DNA from: Jiella avicenniae
Lineage (GTDB): Bacteria; Pseudomonadota; Alphaproteobacteria; Rhizobiales; Rhizobiaceae
Direction: 5' to 3'
Assembly (NCBI RefSeq): GCF_021390325.1
Contig: NZ_JAJUWU010000014.1
Coordinates: 124,001-188,000, forward strand
Length of the DNA: 64,000 bases
Each line of letters opens with the position of its first letter. Within the stretch, counting starts at the first letter, position 1. Under the pieces are notes generated by a model. It searched no databases. It saw nothing but the letters and a program-made list of their open reading frames with translations, and was not told the origin of the DNA. The position numbers and the translations under genes were made by a program. This document shows, in pieces, positions 1 through 8,650 of this stretch.

Positions 1-1535
1 CGCCGATAGGTCGGCCGCTGGATCGCCGACCAGTCGAGCTTCGAAGCCTCGAAGGTCGTCTCGGCGTTCGGATCGGGGATCAGCTTGCGCGCGTCCTCGT
101 CGTGGAAGGCGGCGAATTTCTTGAACTCGGCCCGACGCCCCTCGCGCACGGCCGCCCCCAGCTCGCCGTCGAAATCGGTGAAGAAGCAGAACGGGTCGGT
201 GGCCCCGAACTCCTCGCCCATGAAGATCAGCGGGATCTGCGGCGACAAGAGCAGGATCGCCTGCAGGCACTCGACGACCCGGCGCGAGGCGAGATCGGCC
301 AGTCGGTCGCCGAAGGCGCGGTTGCCGATCTGGTCGTGGTTCTGCAGGAAATTCACGAAGGCCGTCGGCGGCAGATGGCCGGACGAGACGCCGACCTCGC
401 GTCCGCGATGCTGCGAATGGTTGCCCTGGAAGACGAAGCCCGTCGCCAGCGCCTTGGCCATCTGCGCCACGGACTTGCGGGAATAGTCGGCGTAATAGCC
501 CTCTTCCTCATGGGTCGCGACGACGTGGGCGGTGTGGTGGAAATCGTCGTTCCACTCGCCGGAGACGAGGATCGGTTGGCCGTTCGCGCGCTCGATGTGC
601 CAGGTGATGTTGCGGTCGTCCTCGGTGGTGATGTGGACGTGGCGACCGGGAAAGGTCTCCCGCACCCGCGCGGCGAGTTCCTTCACCAGCGGCGTGTCGG
701 TGGTATCCTTGATGGAATCGATCGCGTCGAGGCGCAGTCCGTCGATGCGGTACTCTTCAAGCCAGAACAGCGCGTTGTCGATCATGAAGTCGCGCACTGG
801 CTGTTCGTCATAGGCGATCGCCGCGCCCCAGGGCGTGTGGATCTCCTCGTGGAAGAACTCCGGCGCATAGGAGCCGATGTAGTTTCCGTCCGGCCCGAAG
901 TGATTGTAGACGACGTCGAGAAACACCATCAGCCCGCGCTCGTGCGCCGCGTCGACGAGCCGCTTCAGCCCCGCTTCGCCGCCATAGACGTCGTGCGGGC
1001 AGTAGAGCAGCACGCCGTCGTATCCCCAGCCGCGGCGTCCGCCGAACTCGGCGACCGGCAGAAGCTCGATGGCGGTGATGCCGGTGTCCTTCAGGTAGTC
1101 GAGCTTCTCGACGATGCCGGCGAAGTCGCCGCTCGGGGAAAAGGTGCCGGTGTGAAGCTCGTAGAAGACCGACTCTTCCCAGGCCCGACCGTTCCAGCCG
1201 GCGGTCTTCCACTCGTAATCCGTCGGATCGACCAGCACCGACAGCGAATGGACGTCGCCGACCTGCCGGCGCGAGGCCGGGTCGGGCACGACGAGGCCGC
1301 TTTCGAGGCGAAAGCCGTAAGCATCCCCCGGTCGGACGCGATCGGTGACGACGCGCCACCAGCCGCCGGCATCCTTCTCCATCGCCAGGAAGTCCGCAGG
1401 CTTGCCGGCCCCGTCGCCGAGCGCGAGTTGGATCGACGGCGCGGAGGGTGCCCAGAGGCGGAACTCGGTCCCGCCGTCCACGAAGCGGGGGCCCCATCGT
1501 GTCTCGAATGCAAATTGATTGGCAGATCGTGCCAT
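1..1535 (-). CDS. treZ: Malto-oligosyltrehalose trehalohydrolase (3' end beyond window)
   Basis: This enzyme releases trehalose from maltooligosyl-trehalose in the cytoplasm. The reading frame is open from the ATG at 1535 to the left edge, giving about 511 residues; family members are around 580-620, so only the C-terminus is missing. An N-terminal CBM48-like beta domain precedes a GH13 barrel. Region I reads DVVYNHFGP, the nucleophile is the Asp of GLRLDAID (about residue 270), the acid Glu lies in TTEDDRN, and the third acidic residue is in NHDQIGN; the long spacing and these motifs are TreZ-like rather than GlgB-like. The partner synthase TreY is not in the window and may lie to the left. 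Neighbouring glgE, treS and glgB support a role in trehalose/alpha-glucan metabolism. Confidence 0.9.
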   Translation of the reverse strand, partial: MARSANQFAFETRWGPRFVDGGTEFRLWAPSAPSIQLALGDGAGKPADFLAMEKDAGGWWRVVTDRVRPGDAYGFRLESGLVVPDPASRRQVGDVHSLSVLVDPTDYEWKTAGWNGRAWEESVFYELHTGTFSPSGDFAGIVEKLDYLKDTGITAIELLPVAEFGGRRGWGYDGVLLYCPHDVYGGEAGLKRLVDAAHERGLMVFLDVVYNHFGPDGNYIGSYAPEFFHEEIHTPWGAAIAYDEQPVRDFMIDNALFWLEEYRIDGLRLDAIDSIKDTTDTPLVKELAARVRETFPGRHVHITTEDDRNITWHIERANGQPILVSGEWNDDFHHTAHVVATHEEEGYYADYSRKSVAQMAKALATGFVFQGNHSQHRGREVGVSSGHLPPTAFVNFLQNHDQIGNRAFGDRLADLASRRVVECLQAILLLSPQIPLIFMGEEFGATDPFCFFTDFDGELGAAVREGRRAEFKKFAAFHDEDARKLIPDPNAETTFEASKLDWSAIQRPTYR

Positions 1536-1961
1536 GTGGTCAGTCCCCGTCCCTGAAGGCTGATCGTGAGAATACCGGCTGTAGGGCCTCGACGTCATAG
1601 CGCCCCATCGCCCTTCGCACCGCCTTCTAACTAAAGCGGGATACTGCCCTGCCAGCCCCACCTCGACGAGAATTTACGTGCGAATGACCCGATCGCGTCG
1701 TCGCTCGATCCGCGAATCGACATCGCACAAAATGCGCAAGCTAGCCTAGCAAAGAGGTCGCAGGTGACGGTAGACGACGTCCACGCCATTTAACGGCAGA
1801 AACTCTGCCGACCTTTCGGACGTCTCGAAGTCGGCGCCGCGCCCACCGTCGATCGGGCGATCCTGTGGAAGTGCAACGCGACATTGGACGCACTCCGACT
1901 GCAACCATCATTTCCGTCTCTGTCCTGCTGACGTGTCGCGGGTCGCCGGCGCGCGATGCTT
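1536..1961. other. Intergenic region upstream of treZ
   Basis: About 425 bp between the treZ start and the end of the metallopeptidase gene. A 74-codon reading frame on the minus strand (1741-1965) has arginine-rich, non-protein-like composition and I do not accept it. I see no tRNA, repeat or clear promoter; the treZ promoter is expected here. Confidence 0.4.
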
Positions 1962-3029
1962 TCACTCCACCTTTCCCCGCACCAGATCGTGGATGAAGCC
2001 GAGCTTGCCCTTCACCGTCTCGGAGACGACGAAGGGATAGAGATCCTGATGGCCCATCGAGCGGTTGAAGGAATTCAGGGCCGCCGACAGCGCCAGCCAG
2101 GCGTCGAGAATGTCGTCGATCGGCTCCTCGTCACGGTAGACGTTGAAGTCGATCGTCGTCGTCAAAAGTCCCGAGTCGCGCACCCGCGGATCGACGGAGA
2201 CGCCCCACCAGTGGCCGGTCTCGAGGCTGTCGACGATGTGGAGGTAATGCGCCCAGGTCTCGGCGAAATCTTCCCAGGCGTGAGCCCCGGCATAGGACGA
2301 GACGTATTCGTCCTGCCAGTTCGGCTTCGGGCCGTTCTCGTAATGGCGCTGCAGCGCCTCGCCGTAGTCCTCGCTGTCGTCGCCGAAGACGGCGCGGCAG
2401 GCCTCCAGCGCGCCCGGATTGCCGTCGCGCACCAGCCGGTCCCAGTACCAGTGGCCGACCTCGTGGCGGAAATGGCCGAGGAGGGTTCGGTAAGGCTCCC
2501 CCATCGAAGTGCGGCGCTTCTCGCGCTCGGCGTCGTCGGCCTCGGCAAGGGCGATGGTGATGAGGCCGTTGTCGTGGCCCGTCATCACATGCGGCTCGCC
2601 CGGGATCTCGGCGAGGAAATCGAAGCCGAGGCCCTCCTCCTCCTCGTCGCGTGTGGAGAGCGGCAGACGGAGCCGCAGCAGCGTGTAGAACATCCGCCGC
2701 TTGGCGATTTCCATCTTCTGCCAGCGGGCGAGGTTCTGCGGGTCGGATACGTCCGGCACCGTGACGTTGTGGCGGCAGGCCTGACAGAACTGGTCGGCGC
2801 TTTCACCCGTGACCAGCCAGTTGCAGACGCCATACTGATAGTTGGCGCAATATTTCCAGCTGGCCCCGTCGGAATGCGTGCCGGCCGAAACGAAGATGCC
2901 GTCCTCCGGCTCGAGGGCCAACATGCGATTGCTTCCAGGCTCGTAGCCGAGCGCGTGATTGCAACGCACGCATACGACGTTCTCGAAAAACACCACGTGC
3001 GAGCAGGCCGGGCAGGAAAAGAGCTTCAT
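1962..3029 (-). CDS. Zinc-ribbon putative metallopeptidase (COG4307/Peptidase_Mx type)
   Basis: 355-residue cytoplasmic protein. The N-terminus is a zinc ribbon (C6-x2-C9 and C20-x2-C23), with further Cys pairs CNW and CQAC near residues 80-110. A metal-protease motif HEVGH occupies residues 189-193, followed by a long Trp/Tyr-rich C-terminal domain. This matches the putative zinc-binding metallopeptidase family, whose substrates are unknown. I chose the ATG at 3029 because the zinc ribbon starts right after it; the frame continues upstream only through low-quality sequence. It is divergent from the DUF2126 transglutaminase at 3240, and this family is repeatedly found beside the transglutaminase/ATP-grasp/alpha-E genes, suggesting it acts on the same unknown peptide product. 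That link is inference. Confidence 0.82.
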   Translation of the reverse strand: MKLFSCPACSHVVFFENVVCVRCNHALGYEPGSNRMLALEPEDGIFVSAGTHSDGASWKYCANYQYGVCNWLVTGESADQFCQACRHNVTVPDVSDPQNLARWQKMEIAKRRMFYTLLRLRLPLSTRDEEEEGLGFDFLAEIPGEPHVMTGHDNGLITIALAEADDAEREKRRTSMGEPYRTLLGHFRHEVGHWYWDRLVRDGNPGALEACRAVFGDDSEDYGEALQRHYENGPKPNWQDEYVSSYAGAHAWEDFAETWAHYLHIVDSLETGHWWGVSVDPRVRDSGLLTTTIDFNVYRDEEPIDDILDAWLALSAALNSFNRSMGHQDLYPFVVSETVKGKLGFIHDLVRGKVE

Positions 3030-3077
3030 GGGGTGACCTCGGGCGCGCAACCTGCGCGGAAAACCATTGCGCGCATC

Positions 3078-3102
3078 AATGTTTACGAGGGGCCCCGGTT
3101 CC
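3078..3102 (-). promoter_or_regulatory. Possible EcfG-type stress promoter for the metallopeptidase gene
   Basis: On the minus strand GGAAC is followed after 16 bases by CATT, close to the alphaproteobacterial general-stress consensus GGAAC-N16-CGTT (one mismatch in the -10). It lies about 50 bp upstream of the start at 3029. Short motif, weak support. Confidence 0.25.
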
Positions 3103-3239
3103 CTCGCCGAAACTCTCCCCAAAGAAAATCACGCGCCGTTTCTTTCCGCCTTCCCAGATAGTGGATGGACGCGCCTTGCCGCACCGCATGAGGACGATAA
3201 GCTTAGGCGGGACATCAAACGGGACGAACGAAAGCGATC

Positions 3240-6200
3240 ATGTCGATTCTTGCCGCGCTCAACCACCTGACGCACTACAAATACGATCGTCCCGTCAATC
3301 TCGCCCCACAGGTCATCCGGCTTCGCCCCGCGCCGCATTCGCGCACCAAAGTGCCGTCCTATTCCCTCAAGGTGACGCCGGAAAACCACTTCATCAACTG
3401 GCAGCAGGACCCGTTCGGCAACTATCTCGCCCGCTTCGTCTTCCCGGAGAAGGCAACCGAGTTCAAGATCGAGGTCGATCTCCTCGCCGACATGACGGTC
3501 TACAACCCGTTCGACTTCTTCGTGGAAGAGGCTGCCGAGGCCTGGCCGTTCGAATACGATCCGATCCTGAAGAGCGATCTCGCCGCCTATCTGGTCCCGG
3601 AGCCGATCGGCCCGCTGCTGGAGCAGTTTCTGGAAAGGCTGGACCGTTCCGAGACCCACACGGTCAACTTCCTCGTCGGGCTGAACCAGACGATCGCGAA
3701 CCGCATCGAATATCTGGTGCGCATGGAGCCGGGCGTTCAGACGCCGGAGGAGACGCTCGAAAAGGGTTCCGGCTCCTGCCGCGACACCTCCTGGCTGCTC
3801 GTCAACGTCCTGCGTCGTCTCGGCTTCGCCGCCCGTTTCGTCTCCGGCTATCTGATCCAGCTCAAGCCCGACAAGGTCGCCCTCGACGGGCCGGCCGGCA
3901 CCAGCGTGGACTTCACCGACCTGCATGCCTGGGCCGAGGTCTACCTGCCCGGCGCCGGCTGGATCGGCCTCGATCCGACCTCGGGGCTCCTCACCGGCGA
4001 AAGCCACGTGCCGCTCGCCGCCACGCCGCATTACCGCTCGGCCGCGCCGATTTCCGGCGCCGTCGACTATGCCGAGGTGGAATTCGACTTCGCCATGTCG
4101 GTCACCCGCGTCGCCGAGCGCCCGCGCGTCTCCTATCCGTTTTCCGACGAAAGCTGGGAAGATCTCGACGAACTCGGCAAAAGGGTCGATGCCGAGCTGA
4201 AAGCCGCCGACGTCCGCCTCACCATGGGCGGCGAGCCGACTTTCGTCTCGATCGACGACTTCGAGGCGGCGGAATGGAACGCCGACGCGACCGGGCCGAC
4301 CAAGCGCGGCCTCGCCGACGATCTGATCCGCCGCCTGCGCGATCGCTTCGCGCCGGGCGGTTTCCTGCATTACGGCCAAGGCAAATGGTATCCGGGCGAA
4401 ACGCTGCCGCGCTGGACCTTCTCGCTCTACTGGCGGAAAGACGGCGCGCCGATCTGGCGGAATCCGCAGGCGATCGCCCGGGAAAAGACCGGGGCGAAGG
4501 TCGGGCCGGCCGAATCCGAACGCTTCACCCGGGCCGTGGCCGCGGCGATCGGCGTCGATGCCGACAACGTTTTGCCCGCCTTCGAGGACGCCGGCTACTG
4601 GCTGCTGCGCGAGTCGCAACTGCCGGAAAACGTCGAGCCGACGGATTCCAAGCTGGAAGACCGGGAGGAGCGCGCCCGTCTTGCCAAAGTGTTCGAGCGC
4701 GGCCTGCCCAATCCGACCGGCCACGTTCTGCCGGTCCAGGCGTGGCAGGCGCGGGCGCGGGGCGTGCGCTGGCTGTCCGAGCGCTGGTCGACGCGGCGCC
4801 GCCATCTCTTCCTCGTGCCCGGCGATTCCGCCATGGGCTACCGCCTGCCGCTGGCCGCCCTGCCGCATCTCGGGCCCTCCGATTTCCCCTTCATCCATCC
4901 CGACGATCCGACCCAGCCCTTCCCGCCGCTGCCGCCCCAGAGCCGCCAGCAATGGGGCCGGGTCGAGATGCAGCAGCATCTCGGCGGTTCGGGCGGCTCC
5001 TCGCAATCATCCGACGGCATGAGCCAGTCGATCGGCGCAGACGGGCGGATGCGCCAGGAGATGCAGCCGCTGCCGCCGCTCCCGCAAGGCGCCGCCGCGG
5101 GCGGCCTGATGCCGACCTACGGCTCCTTCGCACCGGCGTCGGGCGAGATCGTCGGCCACGTGCGCACCGCGCTGTCGATCGAGCCGCGCGACGGCAAGCT
5201 CTGCGTGTTCATGCCGCCGCTGGAATCGACGGAGGCCTATCTCGATCTTCTCGGCGCCATCGAGGAGATCGCCGAGCGCGAAGACCTGCCGGTGCAGATC
5301 GAGGGCTATGCGCCGCCGGCCGATCCGCGCCTCAACGTCATCCGCGTCGCGCCGGACCCAGGCGTCATCGAGGTCAACGTCCACCCTTCGGCGTCGTGGG
5401 AAGAGGCCAAGGCGATCACCATGGGCGTCTACGAGGACGCCCGCCAGTCGCGGCTCGGCACCGACAAATTCATGATCGACGGCAAGCATGCCGGCACGGG
5501 CGGCGGCAACCACGTCGTCGTCGGCGGCGCGACGCCGCTGGATTCGCCCTTCCTGCGCCGGCCGGACCTTCTGAAGTCCCTCGTCCTCTACTGGCAGCGC
5601 CACCCGTCCCTCTCCTACCTGTTCTCGGGCCTGTTCATCGGCCCGACCAGCCAGGCACCCCGCGTCGACGAGGGCCGGCACGACCAGCTCTACGAGCTCG
5701 AGATCGCCATGGCGCAGGTGACGCGGGACCAGTTCTCCACCCCGCCCTGGCTGACGGACCGGCTGTTCCGCAATCTCCTGATCGACGTCACCGGAAACAC
5801 CCACCGGGCCGAGATCTGCATCGACAAGCTGTATTCGCCGGACGGGCCGACGGGCCGGCTCGGCCTCGTCGAGTTCCGCGGCTTCGAGATGCCGCCGGAC
5901 GCCAGGATGAGCCTCGCCCAGCAGCTCCTGATCCGGGCGCTGATCATGAAGTTCTGGAACGAGCCGGAAGAGGGCAAGTTCGTCCGCTGGGGCACGCAGC
6001 TTCACGACCGCTTCATGCTGCCGGAATTCGTCTGGGCGGATTTTCAGGACGTGCTCGCCGATCTCGCCCGCTCTGGCTATCCGCTGAAGCCGGAATGGTT
6101 CGAGGCCCAGGCCGAGTTCCGTTTCCCCTTCTGCGGCAGGATCGAGCGCGAGGGGATCACGCTGGAGCTCCGCCAGGCGCTGGAGCCTTGGAACGTCATG

Positions 6201-6680
6201 GGCGAGACCGGCGCGATCGGCGGTACCGTGCGCTTCGTCGACTCCTCGGTCGAACGGCTGCAGGTCAAGCTCTCGGAGTTCATTCCCGGCCGCCACGTCG
6301 TCACCTGCAACGGCCGCGAGGTGCCGATGATGGCGACCGGCCGCGGCAAGGAAGCGGTCGCGGGCGTCCGCTTCAAGGCCTGGCAGCCGGCCTCGGGCCT
6401 TCACCCGACGATCCCGGTCCACGCGCCGCTCACCTTCGACATCTACGATCGCTGGTCGAAGCGCTCGCTCGGCGGCTGCGTGTACCACGTCGCCCATCCG
6501 GGCGGGCGCAACTACGACGTCTTCCCGGTCAACGCCTACGAGGCCGAGGCAAGACGGCTCGCGCGCTTCCAGGACATCGGCCACACACCGGGTGCCTTCG
6601 AGCCCGTCCGCGAGATCCCGGACCCGTCCTTCCCGGCAACGCTCGATCTGAGGAGACCGGCGGGGCTGGCGGTGACGTAG
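3240..6680 (+). CDS. Transglutaminase-like / DUF2126 protein
   Basis: 1146-residue protein in two blocks. Residues about 1-290 form the bacterial transglutaminase N-terminal beta domain plus a transglutaminase-like papain-fold core: the catalytic Cys is C180 in [10 protein letters not shown], the His H229 in DLHAWAEVY and the Asp D245 in GLDPTSG. Residues about 300-1130 are DUF2126, a large domain of unknown function typical of this architecture. No signal peptide is evident, so a cytoplasmic location is likely. Such proteins occur with the circularly permuted ATP-grasp and alpha-E proteins found downstream here, a grouping predicted to make and process an unidentified peptide or amide-linked product. 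It diverges from the metallopeptidase gene and converges on the opgD-like gene. Confidence 0.9.
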   Translation: MSILAALNHLTHYKYDRPVNLAPQVIRLRPAPHSRTKVPSYSLKVTPENHFINWQQDPFGNYLARFVFPEKATEFKIEVDLLADMTVYNPFDFFVEEAAEAWPFEYDPILKSDLAAYLVPEPIGPLLEQFLERLDRSETHTVNFLVGLNQTIANRIEYLVRMEPGVQTPEETLEKGSGSCRDTSWLLVNVLRRLGFAARFVSGYLIQLKPDKVALDGPAGTSVDFTDLHAWAEVYLPGAGWIGLDPTSGLLTGESHVPLAATPHYRSAAPISGAVDYAEVEFDFAMSVTRVAERPRVSYPFSDESWEDLDELGKRVDAELKAADVRLTMGGEPTFVSIDDFEAAEWNADATGPTKRGLADDLIRRLRDRFAPGGFLHYGQGKWYPGETLPRWTFSLYWRKDGAPIWRNPQAIAREKTGAKVGPAESERFTRAVAAAIGVDADNVLPAFEDAGYWLLRESQLPENVEPTDSKLEDREERARLAKVFERGLPNPTGHVLPVQAWQARARGVRWLSERWSTRRRHLFLVPGDSAMGYRLPLAALPHLGPSDFPFIHPDDPTQPFPPLPPQSRQQWGRVEMQQHLGGSGGSSQSSDGMSQSIGADGRMRQEMQPLPPLPQGAAAGGLMPTYGSFAPASGEIVGHVRTALSIEPRDGKLCVFMPPLESTEAYLDLLGAIEEIAEREDLPVQIEGYAPPADPRLNVIRVAPDPGVIEVNVHPSASWEEAKAITMGVYEDARQSRLGTDKFMIDGKHAGTGGGNHVVVGGATPLDSPFLRRPDLLKSLVLYWQRHPSLSYLFSGLFIGPTSQAPRVDEGRHDQLYELEIAMAQVTRDQFSTPPWLTDRLFRNLLIDVTGNTHRAEICIDKLYSPDGPTGRLGLVEFRGFEMPPDARMSLAQQLLIRALIMKFWNEPEEGKFVRWGTQLHDRFMLPEFVWADFQDVLADLARSGYPLKPEWFEAQAEFRFPFCGRIEREGITLELRQALEPWNVMGETGAIGGTVRFVDSSVERLQVKLSEFIPGRHVVTCNGREVPMMATGRGKEAVAGVRFKAWQPASGLHPTIPVHAPLTFDIYDRWSKRSLGGCVYHVAHPGGRNYDVFPVNAYEAEARRLARFQDIGHTPGAFEPVREIPDPSFPATLDLRRPAGLAVT

Positions 6681-6688
6681 GGGGCCGG

Positions 6689-6706
6689 GAGCCGATCCGT
6701 CGGCTC
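6689..6706. terminator. Hairpin in convergent intergenic region
   Basis: Perfect 7-bp inverted repeat GAGCCGA/TCGGCTC with a four-base loop, 9 bp after the stop codon of the DUF2126 gene. No T-tract follows, so termination is plausible but not shown. Confidence 0.4.
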
Positions 6707-6715
6707 GCCGATTGC

Positions 6716-6748
6716 GGCAAGCTTCGAACGCTTCGGCCGAAGCTTGCC
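6716..6748. terminator. Long perfect hairpin between convergent genes
   Basis: Perfect 11-bp arms (GGCAAGCTTCG at 6716-6726, CGAAGCTTGCC at 6738-6748) with an 11-base loop, placed between the convergent DUF2126 and opgD-like genes and just short of the opgD stop. Position and symmetry suit a bidirectional terminator; no clear T-run follows. Confidence 0.5.
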
Positions 6749-6752
6749 GGAC

Positions 6753-8393
6753 TCATTTCTCCGGATCTGGCCAGACACGGAACTCGGCCTCTTCCGACAG
6801 GATCTTTTCACCATCCTTCAGGATGATCCGAACGTCGGCCGGTTCTCGATCCGTCGTGAAAAGGTCGAACGAGAGCCGCCAGGCATCCATCCTGCCGGGA
6901 AGACGTGAGACGCTCGGCTTGAAGATCCGGAAGGCATCCGACTCTATCGATACGAAGTCGGTCGAGGGTTCACGGACGGCGAGTTCGGCTCCCACGAAGT
7001 CGGCAAGGATGGTGCGTTCGTCGCGCTCGCCCTCAATGGCGCCGTAGTTCGGCCGGTTCCGGCCGTAGCGAAGACCGTCCAAGCGGGCGAGCGGCGTCGG
7101 ATTTTCGTTGCCCGACCAGAAGAGGCGGTAGCGCAGCGCCATCTCGTCTCCGGCGGAAACGGGCTCCTCCGGCACGAAGAAGGCGACGATATTGTCCCCG
7201 TATTCTGCGTTCGTCGGCAGCTCGACGAGCTGGATCTCGCCCTGGTCGAAGCCCTCCACGGGTTGAACGACGAGATTGGGCCGACGCTCGAAAGCGGCCG
7301 GATCCTGGTAGTTTTCGAAGTTCCGGTCGCGCTGAACGAGAGCGAAGGTCTTCAGGCCTTTCGCCGGGTAGCGGGTGACCGTCACCTCGCTCGGATTGGT
7401 CAGGGCTCGGAACAGCGGCGGCATGCCCTCGCGCGTCACCACCAGACCGTCCGAATCGTGAATTTCCGGCCGAAAGTCACCTCCGACCCAATTCTTCTGC
7501 TCCGAATGCCAGAACATCGAAGTCAGCGGGGCGACCCCGAAGCGCTGGACCCCCTTGCGCATGAAGAGACGTGCGGTGACGTCCATCTTCACGAACGGAA
7601 AATGCGTCACCTCGAAGCGAAACGCACCGGTGACGCTCGGCCCTTCGAGAAGCGCGTGGATGGTGATGACGCCGCCGCGCATCGGCTCGACGTAGAAGCG
7701 CGTGAAGTCCGGAAACTCTTCCGGCCCCCCATCCTGAGCGGCCGTGTCGATCGCGAGGCCCCGGGCCGAGATGCCATATTGCTTGAGGTCGCCGGAAGAG
7801 CGGAAATAGGAGGCGCCGAGAAAGGCCAACCAGTCTCCCGGCTGTCCCGTCCCGCCGTCGCTCGGCTCGTGGACACGGATGCCGGCGAAACCGGCGTCAT
7901 CCGGCATCTCCCGCGCCGGATTGTTTTCCGGAAACGAGAAATAGCCGCGACGGTAGAGCACCTCGCGAGCCTCGCCGTCCTCGACGGCGAACACCTTCAC
8001 CGGACGACGCATCAGCTCGCCGAGATGAAAGAACGACACCGCGCCGTCGCGGGAGCCTTCGGCGAAGAGCGCCTTGCGAGCCGGCTGCCAGATTTCTCCG
8101 TGCTGGTCGTAGCCGATTTTGTAAAGGACATCCGGCGCGGGATCCGGCGCCGGGACGTAGGGGGTCTCGAGTTTGTCTCTTGCGACCGCGGCCAGACGCT
8201 CGAACGAAAACTTCGAAGGCTCGCCGTATTCCAGTGCTTCGCCTCCCGGGAGCCGGCGAAACTCGGGACCATCCTCCTGCCGCGCTTCGGCCTCGCCTTT
8301 CGGCCATGCCGGGTCGGGCAGTCCCATCGCAAGGGGCACGAGCCCGAGGGTCAGAAGGCCGCGTCGGGAAAGAAGCATTGAAGGGATCCGCAT
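6753..8393 (-). CDS. Periplasmic glucan biosynthesis protein (OpgD/OpgG family)
   Basis: 546 residues, the usual length for MdoG/OpgG-OpgD proteins, which shape the osmoregulated periplasmic glucan backbone. The N-terminus has a twin-arginine-type signal (SRRGLLTLG near residues 9-17, followed by a hydrophobic stretch and a proline-rich cleavage region), which favours the Tat-exported OpgD branch over Sec-exported OpgG. The body contains the family's conserved beta-sandwich stretches, for example SPEERNG-like WHSEQKNW and GDNIVAFFVPE. No opgH-type synthase is in the window, so its partner lies elsewhere. It is convergent with the DUF2126 gene and divergent from the ATP-grasp gene, so it is genetically interleaved with, but not co-transcribed with, the transglutaminase set. 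Confidence 0.85.
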   Translation of the reverse strand: MRIPSMLLSRRGLLTLGLVPLAMGLPDPAWPKGEAEARQEDGPEFRRLPGGEALEYGEPSKFSFERLAAVARDKLETPYVPAPDPAPDVLYKIGYDQHGEIWQPARKALFAEGSRDGAVSFFHLGELMRRPVKVFAVEDGEAREVLYRRGYFSFPENNPAREMPDDAGFAGIRVHEPSDGGTGQPGDWLAFLGASYFRSSGDLKQYGISARGLAIDTAAQDGGPEEFPDFTRFYVEPMRGGVITIHALLEGPSVTGAFRFEVTHFPFVKMDVTARLFMRKGVQRFGVAPLTSMFWHSEQKNWVGGDFRPEIHDSDGLVVTREGMPPLFRALTNPSEVTVTRYPAKGLKTFALVQRDRNFENYQDPAAFERRPNLVVQPVEGFDQGEIQLVELPTNAEYGDNIVAFFVPEEPVSAGDEMALRYRLFWSGNENPTPLARLDGLRYGRNRPNYGAIEGERDERTILADFVGAELAVREPSTDFVSIESDAFRIFKPSVSRLPGRMDAWRLSFDLFTTDREPADVRIILKDGEKILSEEAEFRVWPDPEK

Positions 8394-8650
8394 TGTTCAT
8401 CGACAGGCGCTGCCATTCGCGTCGAACGACGCGGACCAGCCCTCGCCGCAAATCCCTTCGGCCACCACTTCGCGCAGGCGCCGAGCCTGCACAAGGCCAA
8501 TCGCTCAAATAACGGCTCGCTGCGACAATTTATCCGTTGCCCTGCGTGCCGGAGAAAATCTGGGCGGGAGCGCGCAACTGGGTCGAGATTTTTCAGCGCT
8601 TCGCCGAGGATGGTATAGGATGGCGAACGTTCATCCAACTGCTGGTATCC

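Noticed and set aside
102-1556. 484-residue frame on the plus strand
   Set aside because: It is the antisense shadow of treZ; the minus strand shows the GH13 motifs.
1741-1965. 74-residue minus-strand frame
   Set aside because: Arginine-rich, no ribosome site and no family resemblance.
3161-6826. 1221-residue frame overlapping the DUF2126 gene
   Set aside because: Low-complexity Arg/Ala/Pro translation of the +1 frame; the accepted frame has the catalytic triad.
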